Positions 1-9,573 of a DNA stretch of 64,000 bases are shown here, piece by piece. The notes beneath the pieces were generated by a model that saw only the letters and a list, made by a program, of their open reading frames with translations, was not told the DNA's origin and searched no databases. The DNA is from Kingdonia uniflora (Eukaryota > Streptophyta > Magnoliopsida > Ranunculales > Circaeasteraceae): NCBI GenBank assembly GCA_014058105.1, contig JACGCM010000178.1, positions 744,001-808,000 of the forward strand. Reading direction: 5' to 3'. Each line of letters opens with the position of its first letter. Position 1 is the stretch's first letter. The position numbers and the translations under genes were made by a program.

Positions 1-12
1 AAAGCCGGACGA

Positions 13-740
13 TTGAACCAATATGTTGTCGATCTTCCTGGCTACCATGACGGGTCATACTATAATCCCCAACCCGCTTTGAATACCGGCCCAGCCGAGG
101 TACATATCTTCCAACTCCACCAAATAAAAGCCAATAACATCGACGGTGGCCACACCCGAAGCAGGCAAAATGGGTCGAAAAGTGTTGTAAGCTTACCTAT
201 CAGCAGAAACTCCCAGTCCTTCTACCCGAGTCTAGCCTCCGCCCTCGACCCGAAGGTATATCCTTCATCGATTATGACACATCTCACATTTGTTTACCCC
301 ATTCCGATCCCTTAGTCATTACGATTAAAGTTAAGCACCTCGTCCTCTATACGATGCTCATCGATACAGGCAGTGCAGCGGACGTACTTCCTCCAAATCG
401 TCCACGCTATGAAAAAATAAATCTTATTACACATGCCAACGTTAAACTCAAAGGTTTTAATGTCTCCACAAAGATCTTCATCGGCCGACCAAGCCTCCCT
501 GTCACCATTGACCCTTTTACCCTTCAAACCAGCTTTCTTGTAATCGATAAGAAATCTGAATATCTTGGCATTCTAGGGTATGATTGGCTCCATGCTATGA
601 AAGCCATACCTTCTACCTACCGCCAAATATTACGTTTCACTAACACATGTGGTACATGGAACATGAAAGGCTCCCAACGCTTAGCTCGCTCGTACGAGCA
701 TCCCAAAATTGACCTTACCAGGAAACTGGTGAAGCCATAG
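13..740 (+). pseudogene. gag C-terminus and aspartic protease relic (gypsy host element)
   Basis: The first ORF (to 315) begins in the gag-pol linker with LNQYVVDLPGYHDGSY, matching LDQYIADLPSYFDGSY of the inserted minus-strand copy. A frameshift near 315-350 leads to the protease at 354-740. The catalytic motif LIDTGSAADVL is intact, followed by the flap region and ILGYDWLHAM, the usual end of a plant gypsy protease. In an active element the protease would cleave the Gag-Pol polyprotein. Here the reading frame is broken and there is no start codon context, so it is a relic. The active-site Asp is retained, unlike in the inserted copy. Confidence 0.85.
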
Positions 741-1179
741 CAATCACTGTACCACTCTCTCCACACCACCTCGACCTCTTTTACTATACCTATCGAACTT
801 ACAGTTTATGTCGAACTCGACGGCCTTTTTTGAGGTACATTCTTTGGCAATTTTTTGGACACCGTCGAAAGCCACGAACTCACCATTATTTTTTGAGCCA
901 ACAAGGATGTCTTCACTTGGGCGTTCTACGAGATTCCCAACGTTGACCCCACCCTGGCCTTCCATCAACTTGACCTCATCCCAAATCTATAGCTGTAAAA
1001 TAGAAGAAACGTACTTTGGCCCTGAGGATTCGAGAAGTAGTGAACCTCAAGGTCAAAAAACTCCTAGCCGTTTGGTTTATAAGAGAAGTCAAGTACGCCG
1101 ATTAGATCTTGATCATTGTTGTTATCCACAAGTAGAATGACAAGATCTGAATCTGCCTCAATTTTATCGATCTTAACAA

Positions 1180-2069
1180 ACGCACGCCGAAGGTTAACTT
1201 CCCTCTTCTAATTATTTCAGTACTTCTGGATACTACAGCCGACCATGAGTGCCTATCTATGATGGATACGGCTTTGGGTTACAATCAGGTACCCCTTCTC
1301 CTGATGACCAACTTAAAATTTCCTTTACCACAGAATATGGGCTTTAGTATTTTAATATGATGCCTTTTGGACTCAAAAATATAGGTACCACTTACCAGCG
1401 CCTTGTTACCACCATGTTTAAACCTTTGTTGGGCAAATCGGTTGAAGTATATATCGATGATATTTTTTGCACGAGCCTCTATAAATATACCCACATACAT
1501 GACCTGACCAAAGTTTTCTCAATCCTTCGATCCTACCACATGAAATTAAACCCAGACGAGGCATCGAGGTCGACCTTACACAAATTCGTGCCCTCGTTGA
1601 TATGCCCTTTCCCCGAACCAAGAAAGATGTCCAAAAGGTCACCGGCAAAAATAGCCGCCCTTAACCACTTTATTTCAAAATTCTCTGACCGCTTCGCTTG
1701 GCTATTCTCCATCTTATGCGACCGAGACATTCATAAGGCCAAAAAGAGAAACCCCAAAGTTTACTGGATACTTGTATGCGAGCAAGCTTTTCTTGAACTC
1801 AAAACATAACTTGGCCAACCACCTGCCACGAGTACCCCGGTCGAAGGAAAAATGCTTACCTTATATCTTACGGTCCCCGAGACTTCTAATAGCTCGATCC
1901 TTATCGAATAGAAACAGGTATCGAGAGACCTGTATACTTCATAAGTAAGACTCTGACCCCGGCAGAAACATGATATACCAAACTCGAACGAATGCTCCTT
2001 ACGCTTGTCTACAAATCCTGAAAGCTCAGACCCTACTTCCAAGCACACCACATACCTATTATCACCAGC
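1180..2069 (+). pseudogene. Reverse transcriptase and native RNase H start (gypsy host element)
   Basis: The clearest stretch is at 1357-1560: MPFGLKNIGTTYQRL, then VEVYIDDIF with the catalytic YIDD box intact, then HMKLNPDE. Upstream, 1200-1356 translates into the palm region (DGYGFGLQ, then SPDDQLKISFTTE, with stops). Downstream, 1600-1810 gives the connection region (PRTKKDVQKV-like, AKIAALNHFISKFSDR, EQAFLELKT). From about 1850 the native RNase H starts (LYLTVPETSNSSILIE) and runs to the insertion point. Several in-frame stops and small indels make it non-functional. The family would copy the element's RNA into DNA in cytoplasmic particles. Confidence 0.88.
2065..2069 (+). repeat. Target-site duplication CCAGC (left copy)
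   Basis: Five bases CCAGC immediately precede the left LTR of the inserted minus-strand element. An identical CCAGC follows its right LTR at 10290-10294. A 5-bp duplication is the normal footprint of LTR-retrotransposon integrase. Confidence 0.9.
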
Positions 2070-2783
2070 TGTAGGGACCTAACCTCGTTCGGATGGGAAG
2101 TTGGTTCTTACAACGTAGAATCAGTTCTTAATCTGAGAAGACAAGCATTTAACCTAAAGTAAGATCTAACTATGGACAAATACTTGCGTAGAGGCCCAAA
2201 TTAAACTCTCTACGACCTCTGATGAGGTTTTTTAAGACAAATCGTATTACTAAAGAGTAAATAACGGGGTTCGAGTACAGAGTATCTGTGTGGTCGATGG
2301 TAAAATTCAAGGGGTTGGAGATGATTTTTTCTCCTCTCCTTGGTTTCCCTTCTCCCCTATTTATAGAGATACAGGCAGCTGAGTCACCAAATATGGGTCA
2401 GGTTTACATGATTACTGTCAGGAAATCCTGGCGAGTTATGGGTGCCAGTCATGTCGGTACTGTCATTACAACATTTATTGATGATGTCTCTTAATGGCAC
2501 GGTGGTTGGACCTGTCACTGTAGCTGCACGGGCCAATTAATGCACCATCTAATCTAATGAGATGATTGTCTGTCTTATCCTGCTTTGATCGTGTGTTAGT
2601 AAGGTCAAAGGATTTCTGCTATAGTATAATAGTTCGTTCTCGAAGCTTTGTCTGATGTCGAAGCTTCGTCTTCGGGGGATCTCTGGGGAGTCTATTTTAA
2701 AGATTGAGTAGGCTTTGATACATTCGAGTAGGATGTGAAGTGGGCTATGACTGCCAGTCGAAGGCTACGAGTAGGCTGTTATA
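2070..2783 (-). repeat. 3' LTR of the inserted gypsy element
   Basis: Direct repeat of 9574-10289, recognised from shared blocks such as GGGACCTAACCTCGTTCGG and GGTTCGAGTACAGAGTATCTG. On the minus strand it carries a TATA box (CTATAAATAG, complement at 2357-2366). The outer end retains the TG/CA terminus next to CCAGC. The inner end is followed by the reversed polypurine tract at 2784-2800. Scattered substitutions relative to the partner LTR show the insertion is not recent. Confidence 0.92.
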
Positions 2784-2948
2784 TTTGCCTCCTCTCAGCG
2801 AAGGTCTCGATGCCAAGTGGAGAGGTATTTGCTAAGAACACTGTTTGGTCTTACGATTTGAGCAGGTTGACTGTTGGTTTCCGGGTAGGTAATAAAAGAC
2901 AGTTTTTAAGAAATGTAGGTGGTTATAGGGTAATAAATGAAATGAAGG

Positions 2949-2956
2949 CTATAAAG
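2949..2956 (+). promoter_or_regulatory. TATA-like box for antisense ORF 1
   Basis: CTATAAAG followed about 30 bp later by the start of a CT-rich leader, with the first downstream ATG at 3074. Spacing is as expected for a plant RNA polymerase II promoter, but TATA-like words are common in AT-rich DNA. Confidence 0.35.
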
Positions 2957-3073
2957 ATGAGTTATTGTATAGGGGTGCTGTATCTTCTTCCATTTACAGT
3001 ATTCTTCTGCTTCTTTCTTCTGCTTCTGAGCATTTGAATAAATACCACGCCAAACACGCGTTACCAGAAAAGG

Positions 3074-3376
3074 ATGGGTTTTGCTCGTAACCGTCGTGTG
3101 GGGAAGAAGATGGCGAAACTGCATATGAAGTTTTTTGGGCAGCATGATCTGAATTGGGTCATGCCCGAGCTTGTGGGGGTAGGACCTGCGGAGTTATTCA
3201 ATGGTGATTCTTATTCCAATCTTTGGGACCAGCTAAGGTTCCATTTTATGACCGCTGAGAGACACTATCTCTTTCTGATGGCTCTGGCCGATAGTCTTGT
3301 CTGTGTGGAGGAAATCATCAAGGAGCAAAATTTGACCACTAAAGCAGGACCTTTTGGTAGTAGGACCAATGGTTGA
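3074..3376 (+). CDS. Antisense ORF 1 in the 3' region of the inserted gypsy element (100 aa)
   Basis: Unrecognised 100-aa ORF on the plus strand, so antisense to the surrounding retroelement. A TATA-like CTATAAAG lies at 2949-2956. A pyrimidine-rich stretch (TTCTTCTGCTTC repeats) at about 2988-3030 resembles a plant 5' leader. The ATG at 3074 is the first one after the presumed transcription start. The N-terminus is basic (GFARNRRVGKKMAK). The middle (FNGDSYSNLWDQLRFHFMTAERHYLFLMALADSL) is predicted helical and ends in an acidic/basic tail. No catalytic motif is visible. Tat-type elements are known to carry extra ORFs between pol and the 3' LTR, in either orientation, and this is probably one or a fragment of one. 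Expression is inferred only. Confidence 0.45.
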   Translation: MGFARNRRVGKKMAKLHMKFFGQHDLNWVMPELVGVGPAELFNGDSYSNLWDQLRFHFMTAERHYLFLMALADSLVCVEEIIKEQNLTTKAGPFGSRTNG

Positions 3377-3770
3377 TGAGGTTATCTTTGTATCTTTTCA
3401 TGTCTTTGTTTTTTCTATGTAGGTGTTTTTTTTTTTTTTGGGATGGTTGTAGAAATGTAATTTGTTTGTTTGAGCGGATGTTTGGAATGGACAAAATATT
3501 TTTGCGTACCTATATTACTGTTTCTGACTGGTAGTGTAGGAGATTACTCTTATAGGCGCGATGTATAATGATATGATCAAAGGTAATGATGATCGAATGC
3601 TCGACGCAGGAGGTATTCTCGACTAGGAGTCCTCGGGAATGAGGTTTGAATGCATGTACCGATGAATCAGTTATACCTGGGAAGTTTGTTTGCTGACTTT
3701 TCGAGGATGGGAATTGAAGGCTACAATTAATTCGGTTATGGAAGAGGAAAAGCTGTGGTGGGTTTGTAGG

Positions 3771-3780
3771 TATAAAAGGA
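3771..3780 (+). promoter_or_regulatory. TATA box for antisense ORF 2
   Basis: TATAAAAGGA, a near-ideal plant TATA box, 84 bp upstream of the ATG at 3855. The intervening DNA is a pyrimidine-rich leader (TTTCTCTCTCTATCTACTGC) without an ATG. Confidence 0.5.
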
Positions 3781-3854
3781 GATAGGCTGGAGGGAATTTC
3801 TTCATCTTTCCTGCAACTTTCTCTCTCTATCTACTGCTTTGTTTGTTGATCAAC

Positions 3855-4172
3855 ATGGCTGAAAACGTAACGGTTCAAGGGGATCAAGCGGCGATGAGGG
3901 TCAGGATAATCCAGGAGGCCTTGCTGGGTCTTCAACGGAGGTTCGGAATAGAGGATGATATTGATACTGAAATGCTAGACCTTATTAAAGCAGAACCTGG
4001 GGCACCACTCTATGACATGCCCTTCCCATACTGGTGGGTAATAGTGCAGATGATAGGGCCATTTCCCGGCCATCGGCTATCTCTTCTCAAAGGCTTCACG
4101 GAGGATATAGTGGACCAGGAGGATGAAGATGCAGCAGTCATTGCTGAAGAGAAGCAACCCGTCAACAAATAG
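3855..4172 (+). CDS. Antisense ORF 2 in the 3' region of the inserted gypsy element (105 aa)
   Basis: Unrecognised ORF antisense to the retroelement. I start it at the ATG at 3855 (MAENVTVQGDQAAMRVR), because the open frame upstream has only a non-ATG codon. It sits in a compact unit: TATA box at 3771, CT-rich leader, ATG, 105 codons, stop, then AATAAA at 4242-4247. The N-terminal half (RVRIIQEALLGLQRRFGIEDDI) looks amphipathic-helical. The middle contains PLYDMPFPYWWVIVQMIGPFPG. The C-terminus is acidic (EDIVDQEDEDAAVIAEEKQ). It is intact while all sense genes of the element are broken. It may be a short extra ORF of the Tat family or a captured gene, and function is unknown. Confidence 0.5.
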   Translation: MAENVTVQGDQAAMRVRIIQEALLGLQRRFGIEDDIDTEMLDLIKAEPGAPLYDMPFPYWWVIVQMIGPFPGHRLSLLKGFTEDIVDQEDEDAAVIAEEKQPVNK

Positions 4173-4241
4173 GGTTTCCTCTTGTATGCTTTCTTGTTGT
4201 TGCTTTCCTTTTTTCTTCCTTCTTTTCTCTTCATTTTTTTG

Positions 4242-4247
4242 AATAAA
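4242..4247 (+). terminator. Poly(A) signal AATAAA after antisense ORF 2
   Basis: A canonical AATAAA 70 bp after the stop codon of the ORF ending at 4172, in a T-rich stretch typical of plant 3' ends. Confidence 0.4.
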
Positions 4248-4527
4248 GCCTGTAATGTTGCCTGAGTTGTTGAATGAAAATGATTTTTGTTGATAACTTG
4301 CTTTGTCAAACTATGCGCACTAATAATTATATATGATTTAAAATTTGGGGTATTGAAGGGATAATACAGTTGTCGAAATGAATTATTTGTGTAGGTCGAA
4401 GATAAAAATGTCTTTGTCAAAATGAAAGGTAAACCGCGTTGAAGCTGAAAACTTTATCTGTAAGCATGAGATCGCTGAATGGTCGAAGTTTGTGACTGTA
4501 TTCGGTTGAAGGGTCGAAACTTTTGTG

Positions 4528-4900
4528 TTAAAAGATGTGTTGGTCTATCAGCCAAAACGAGTGATGATGTTTTCCCATAAAAATTTGACAATTTCTTCTT
4601 CTCTGGTTCGGCCTAGAGGTATCGGTTGTGACGAGGATGTTTTTTCTACTACCCGAAGCTTTTGGGAAGGGTCCAATGAGATCGATGGTCCATCTTTTGA
4701 ATGGCCAGGAAACTTGACTGAAGTGGAGGTCTTGAGAGGGGAAATGGATGTCATGAGTGTGACGGTTGCATTTGTCACAGTATTTTGCGTAGTCTGAAGC
4801 TTGTTTTTTCATACCGGGCCAAAATTATCCTTGGATAACAGCTCGAAGGGCCATAGAATGGCCAGCAGTATGAGCACTGCAGGTTCCTTCATGAAGTTTC
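4528..4900 (-). pseudogene. Truncated integrase (inserted gypsy element)
   Basis: Minus-strand reading gives the zinc-binding end (SDYAKYCDKCNRHTHDIH), the start of the core (FKRWTIDLIGPFPKA, with the first catalytic Asp) and FLWENIITRFG. The similarity then stops at about 4556. The rest of the core, with the second Asp and the Glu of the DDE triad, and the C-terminal GPY/F-like module are absent; unrelated 3' region sequence follows. The corresponding part in the host element (11272-12245) is complete, so this copy suffered an internal deletion. Without integrase the element could move only with help. Confidence 0.85.
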
Positions 4901-4970
4901 GTTAAGGTTTGAGAGGCTTCGGCTTGGAATATGTATCGAAGGAGGATGCCATTTGGGATTTTTGATGTAG

Positions 4971-5762
4971 TTAGATTTTGTGGATAGTATATCTACGGGA
5001 GTTTTCTAGCAAGGACCGTTTGGCTTTGGGATCATCTGGGAGAGTGGCGTTGCTGAAGTAATGAAGAAACGGTGTTCGCCAATCGTCTGGATCGTGACTC
5101 TCGCCCCCAGTATTGATGGTATTGATTTCCATCTGGTCGATACTTGGGGGTTCGTATACTTCGATATGGAGTGTCCGAGATTTTGATTGTCCGAGCATAG
5201 CTGCAATGTAGGCGAGGGCATATGCATGTCTATTTTCTCTTCGAGGGTAATGTGGGATTGTGGATTTTTCGGGGAACCGGTCCATGCGCTGTCGCACAAA
5301 GAGAGCGTACTCAACCATGCGACCGTTAGCTTGATTTTCTCCTGTGTAATGTTTCTGAACGAGTTGGGAATCTGTAAAGACTGCCAGCTTGGAAATGTCA
5401 AGGTCGAGTAAGAGGTCGAGGCCGTAGAACAAGGCTTTATACTCTGCTTCATTATTAGAGCATTCGAAGGCCAGTTTGACAGCTTTCTCTTTGCGGTCAT
5501 TAGTGGGTGTTACCAAGATAATACCAATGCCTGAGCCATGAGGTCCTGCTAATCCGCCTGTGAATAAATGCCAGCCAATGAGAGGGTCCCAGGGATCTAC
5601 TATTCTGGTTTGATCTTCTGATAGATCATCTTCGTGTTCTTCCCAGTCGACATCTTCGACCGGGAAGTCAGCTAGAAAATCTGCTACTGCTTGGCCTTTC
5701 AAGGATATTTGCCTCTCAAATGTAATGTCGTGTTTGCCAAGGTATACTGACCACTGTTGCAC
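4971..5762 (-). pseudogene. Archaeal-type RNase H (inserted gypsy element)
   Basis: A 263-codon open stretch on the minus strand. It opens with the RNase H linker QQWSVYLGKHDITFE and AVADFLADFP, then the second RNase H: HLFTGGLAGPHGSGIGI, NNEAEYKAL, VFTDSQLV, RRENRHAYALAYIAAML. The first catalytic Asp (usually in a YxDG box) reads Thr, and the last one (usually EADALA) reads Tyr, so two of the four acidic residues are lost although the frame is open. The domain order, native RNase H then archaeal-type RNase H, is the signature of the Tat lineage. The tail (DDWRTPFLHYF, KAKRSLLENSRRYTI) is the usual spacer before integrase. Confidence 0.88.
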
Positions 5763-5766
5763 TCGT

Positions 5767-6084
5767 CTAGACTTTTTTTTTGCTTAGTATCTCTCGAAGA
5801 GGATAACCGGTAATAACACGGATGGGATGAGCCTGAAAATATGGTTTGAGCTTACGGGCTGAATAGACAAGTGTGAGGAGTAAGCGCTTAATTTTTGAAT
5901 ATCGAGTTTCTGCGGGGGTTAGGGTTTTTGCTGATGAAATATGCAAGTTTTTCAATGTTGGAATCAAGTCGAATGGGCACTGAACTGAGAGAGGTTTCAT
6001 TGGCACCAAGGTATAAAGAGAGTTTTTCGCCTTTGATAGGTGTACTGATGATTGGTGGATGGCAAAGATAAGTTTTGAGTTCAC
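5767..6084 (-). pseudogene. Native RNase H relic (inserted gypsy element)
   Basis: Minus-strand translation contains ISSAKTLTPAETRYSKI, LLTLVYSARKLKPYFQAHPI and RVITGYPLREILSKKK, the conserved end of the RT-linked RNase H of plant gypsy elements. The N-terminal half is out of frame with the preceding RT. Its 3' end abuts the archaeal-type RNase H after a run of T (5769-5780 on the plus strand) that probably slipped. Confidence 0.82.
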
Positions 6085-6109
6085 CGAAGGCTTGTTCGTA
6101 CTCAGGGGT

Positions 6110-6953
6110 CTAGTCGGTCTCAGGATTGTTTTTCTTTTTTGCTTTGTGGATGCCTAGATCGCGTAAGAGGGAAAAGAGCCAGGCACATCGATATGAGGAT
6201 TTGGAAATGAAACGATTAAAGGCTGCTATCCTGCTCACCACTTTTTGGACGTCTTTCTTGGTTTTGGGCGAAGGCATGTCTATGAGGGCTCGAATGTGGG
6301 TGGGGTTTATCTCTATCCCGCATTTACTGATAAGGTGACCCAAATTTTTTCCGGATGACACGCCAAATTGGCACTTATCTGGGTTGAGTTTCATATTATA
6401 TGTGTGAAGTATCGAGAAGATTTCTAAGAGGTCTTGGATATGGATGTGTTTCTGAAGGCTTTTGCATAACATATCATCGGGATAGACTTTGACAGAATTG
6501 CAAAGCAAGTGTTTGAACATGATATTAACAAGGCGTTGGTAGGTGGCACCGACATTTTTAAGGCCGAAGGGCATAACCCTGAAACAGTAAAGGCCTTGTT
6601 CAGTTATAAATGAAGTTTTAAGATGATCTTCGGGGAGGAGGGGTACCAGATTGTAACCCGAAGCCGCGTCCATCAGGGATAGGCGCTCATGTCCAGTAGT
6701 GGCATCGAGGAGTACTGAGATAGTTGGGAGGGGGAATCTGTCCTTTGGTGTGTGCTTGTTAAGGTCTGTGAAGTCGACACAAATTCAGATTTTGCCATTC
6801 TTCTTAGGAACTGCTACAATGTTTGATATTCAGTCTTCATACTTCACTTCTCTGATAAAGCCTGCAGCTATGAGCTTGTCTACTTCGAGGTTTACGGCTT
6901 CGCGAAGTCGTGGTGCCAGTGTACGCTTCTTTGGTTTTACTGCTGAGGAATAG
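6110..6953 (-). pseudogene. Reverse transcriptase (inserted gypsy element)
   Basis: The open part (6673 to 6110) reads MDAASGYNLVPL, DHLKTSFITEQGLYCF, VMPFGLKNVGATYQRL, then VKVYPDDMLCKS, then HTYNMKLNPDKCQFGV and MPSPKTKKDVQKV. These are the fingers, palm and connection of a Ty3/gypsy RT. The catalytic box is YPDD instead of YIDD or YVDD. Both Asp residues remain, but Pro at the second position is not seen in active enzymes. Upstream (6953-6690) the earlier RT region is readable on the minus strand with stops (DKLIAAGFIREVKYED-like, NGKI, VDFTDLNKH). Confidence 0.88.
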
Positions 6954-7411
6954 GGGAGGAGATCGAGGTGATGGCAGGCCAGGCTGGGGTCGATGTCAGG
7001 CATCTCACAAAATGTTCAGGCGAAGATGTCTTTGTTTGTTCAAAGGAACTCAAAAAGATTGAGGTGCTCTGATTCATTGAGGAAGGTTTCGAGAAATGTA
7101 CCTCGACCAGGACAGTCGAGTTTAATATAAACAGTAGGTTCGATAGATGGGGTAGTATCTGTCAAAGTCGAGGGGATAGAAAGATGTTGTGATTGCTATG
7201 GGCGCCTGACAAGTTTTTGGGTTTGTTCGATCTCTGGGTGCTCGCAGGAGAGGGCAAGGCGTTGAGAGCCTTTAAAATTCCAAGTACCCTCGTGATTGCT
7301 AAATCAAATGGTCTGATGGTAGGTCGAAGATATAGCTCGCATGGCGTGAAGCCAATCTCATCCAAGTATACCGAGGTATTCAGACTTCTTGTTAATGATG
7401 ATGAAGTTGGT

Positions 7412-7930
7412 TTAAAGGGTAATAGGGCCTGTAGTGACAGGTAGGCTGATACGGCCAACAGTGACTTCTGTCAATCTGTTGAAACCTTTTAGTTCGATGT
7501 TGACAGTGGTTATGAGGTCTATTTTTTTCATGGTTTGGATTGTTTGGAGAAAGAGGACATCAGCTGCACTCCCAGTAACTACGATCATTGTATGGAAGAT
7601 GAGGTTCTCAATCTTGATCATGATGACTAATGGATCGGAATGGGGGAAATGAATGTGTGAAGTGTCACAGTCGATGAAAGAGATACCTTTGAGTCGAGGG
7701 TGACTGCTTGATTCTGGCATAAGGGTAGGAAATTTCTCTTGATAGGTGAACTTGTGACATTCTTCAACTCGCTTTCGTTTACTCTTAGAATGTCCACTAT
7801 CCATGTTGTTAACTTCGATCAACTTGAATCTATAGATATGCACCTCAGCTTGTTTAGTAGTAGGGGTGGATAGAGATTTGAGGTAGGACCCATCGAAGTA
7901 GCTTGGAAGATCAGCAATATACTGGTCCAA
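7412..7930 (-). pseudogene. Aspartic protease and linker (inserted gypsy element)
   Basis: A 172-codon open stretch from DQYIADLPSYFDGSY through a basic linker to the protease (FHTMIVVTGSAADVLF, LKGFNRLTEVTVGR). The active-site triad normally DTG or DGG reads VTG, so the catalytic Asp is gone although the frame is open. The host element has an intact DTG at the same place. Before it lies a degenerate zinc-knuckle-like segment (KCNCHHTNKCFALQGSLE) around 8010-7930. Confidence 0.85.
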
Positions 7931-8990
7931 ACGTCCTGATCTAAAAATAAGTTCAAGGGAGCCTTGAAGGGCGAAGCATTTATTGGTATGGTGACAGTTG
8001 CACTTATGGTTGGCGCGGTAAGGTTCGCCTGGTCTAACTTCGATGGGGAAAGGGATATGCTAAATGGGGTCTACCTGTATGTGTGGTAGAAGGGTGTTGA
8101 GGGGGGCAGTGAGTACATGCAAAACAGGCCTTGATCGCTTCTTGCGAGCTTCGGTGCTGTTATCAATATTGGGGCGCTTGCGGCTCTCAGTCCCCTGTGA
8201 GACAGGAGCGATCAGGGATGCGGGAGCAGGGTGGGGGTGTTGCCGAGGTTTATTGAAGTTTACTATTTGCGAAGGCTGGCTCTGTTTGCGAGACTCTTGG
8301 AGGCGTTCGAGATTAATATAGCCATTGACCTTCGAGAGCATCTCTTCGAGTATTTTTGGTTTGTGGAGGACTAGATACTCTTTTACTCGGCTGTGGTCGG
8401 GCAGGGCATTCGAATATGCCAAAATAACATTCGAGCAGTCAAGATTTTCAATTTTCCGGGATTCGTCGAGGAATCTTCTGGTGAAGGCTTCGAGGGTTTC
8501 ACTGCCAGATTTTTTAAAATTGAAGAGAGCGTCAACTCTGACCTCTCTGCCTTTGTTAAAGGAAAAATGGGCAATGAAAAGGTATGAAAGTTGCTCGAAG
8601 TTACGAATCGAGCCATTTGGAAGATTGTGGTACCATCGAAGGGGGTCATCAGTAAGGCTCGTTGGAAAAAGGCGACATAATAGGTAGTCAGCCGTAGAGT
8701 AGAGGCTCAGGGAGTTTTGGAATTAGAGGATGTGGGATTTGGGGTCTGTGTTACGGTATTTGCTGAGTTTGGGGGTACGAAAGTTGGAGGGTATTTCTAT
8801 ACCCAAAAGTTTGGGGCAGATTGGGTTATTGAAGTGGCTTCAAGAGTTTGTGGCGGGGCTCGTGCTAACATGGATGATGGGTTATATTTTGTGGTCGATG
8901 TCCTGTTGTATAACATATGAAGGATGTGGGGGAGATTGATGAATTCGAAGGCTATGAGGTCGAGTCTATGATATAAAATCCGCACTGCGT
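7931..8990 (-). pseudogene. gag (inserted gypsy element)
   Basis: Minus-strand reading gives the Retrotrans_gag core in two frames: FDGTTIFQMARF, then LSYLFIAHFSFNKGREV-like and SGSETLEAFTRRFLDESRK, then NVILAYSNALPDHSRVKEYLV. The tail is basic and proline-rich (RKQSQPSQIVNFNKPRQHPHP, TEARKKRSRPVLH). These are the capsid-like region and the nucleocapsid-like tail. The N-terminal part (about 8990-8690) is readable but broken. Frameshifts occur near 8650 and 8400. Confidence 0.8.
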
Positions 8991-9553
8991 TCGCCGAGCC
9001 GTTCCCGAGCAGGACGGCGTCTGGGGTGTATGGAGGAGCGGAGGGTTGAGTCTGAAGAGTCTTCTGTGGGGTGAATCCCGAGGGGAATGGAACGGGTTTG
9101 GGGGGATAATACGGGGAAAACCTTTGGCACCGGTGTGAAAGGGAGGTATCTCGAGGTTTGGCGAAGGCCCATGGTGGGCACGAGCAGAGGCGCGCGATGG
9201 GTCTGGTACCTGGGACGGGCAAACAGGTTCCAAGGACTGTAATCTATGCTGCTCTCGGATGGTGTTGCTCAGTTCGTCGATTGCTCTGTTCTATCTGTTT
9301 TCATCATCCACGCGATGATTTTGCTCTGTTTTTAGTGCCAAGCGGTGGTTTTCACGCTCCTGGTTTAGTTAGTTCTGGTGGCGCTCCTCATCCTGAGCAA
9401 CTTGTTAGGATAGCAAGGCTATTTGGGTAGCTATTCTGTCAATGGAGTGGCCTGCCTGGGTTGAGTTGGAACGGCGTGTGGTTGCCATTAAGGGTAATCT
9501 GCTGAAGTGGAAAATAAAAGGAGCTGAAGAAGGAAAGGAGATTTGTAGGGTGG

Positions 9554-9571
9554 AAAGCACAGACGGCGCCA
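9554..9571 (-). other. Primer-binding site (inserted gypsy element)
   Basis: Immediately inside the 5' LTR, the minus strand reads TGGCGCCGTCTGTG, the tRNA primer site of many plant gypsy elements. The same word occurs at 55752 in the LARD-like element. Two bases separate it from the LTR end. Confidence 0.8.
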
Positions 9572-9573
9572 AT

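Larger units (their letters stand above)
1..2069 (+). mobile_element. Ty3/gypsy (Tat-type) host element, left part
   Basis: Left segment of a plus-strand gypsy element whose 5' LTR and most of gag lie outside the window. Translations give, in order, the gag/protease linker, aspartic protease, reverse transcriptase and the start of RNase H, with stops and frameshifts between them. The segment ends where a second retrotransposon is inserted, and the same reading continues at 10295: the peptide around PIITS joins YPL*EILSK on the far side, matching PIRVITGYPLREILSKKK in the inserted relative. The first five bases after the insertion (CCAGC) repeat the last five before it. High confidence in the lineage comes from the archaeal-type RNase H downstream and the similarity to the inserted copy. 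Confidence 0.9.

Noticed and set aside
8064..8920. Plus-strand ORFs opposite gag
   Set aside because: Shadows of the minus-strand gag reading. No promoter-like context, unlike the units at 2949 and 3771.
8797..9222. 141-codon minus-strand ORF as a separate gene
   Set aside because: Proline/serine-rich and located where the gag leader and N-terminus of the gypsy element lie. It is part of the element's gag region, not an extra gene.
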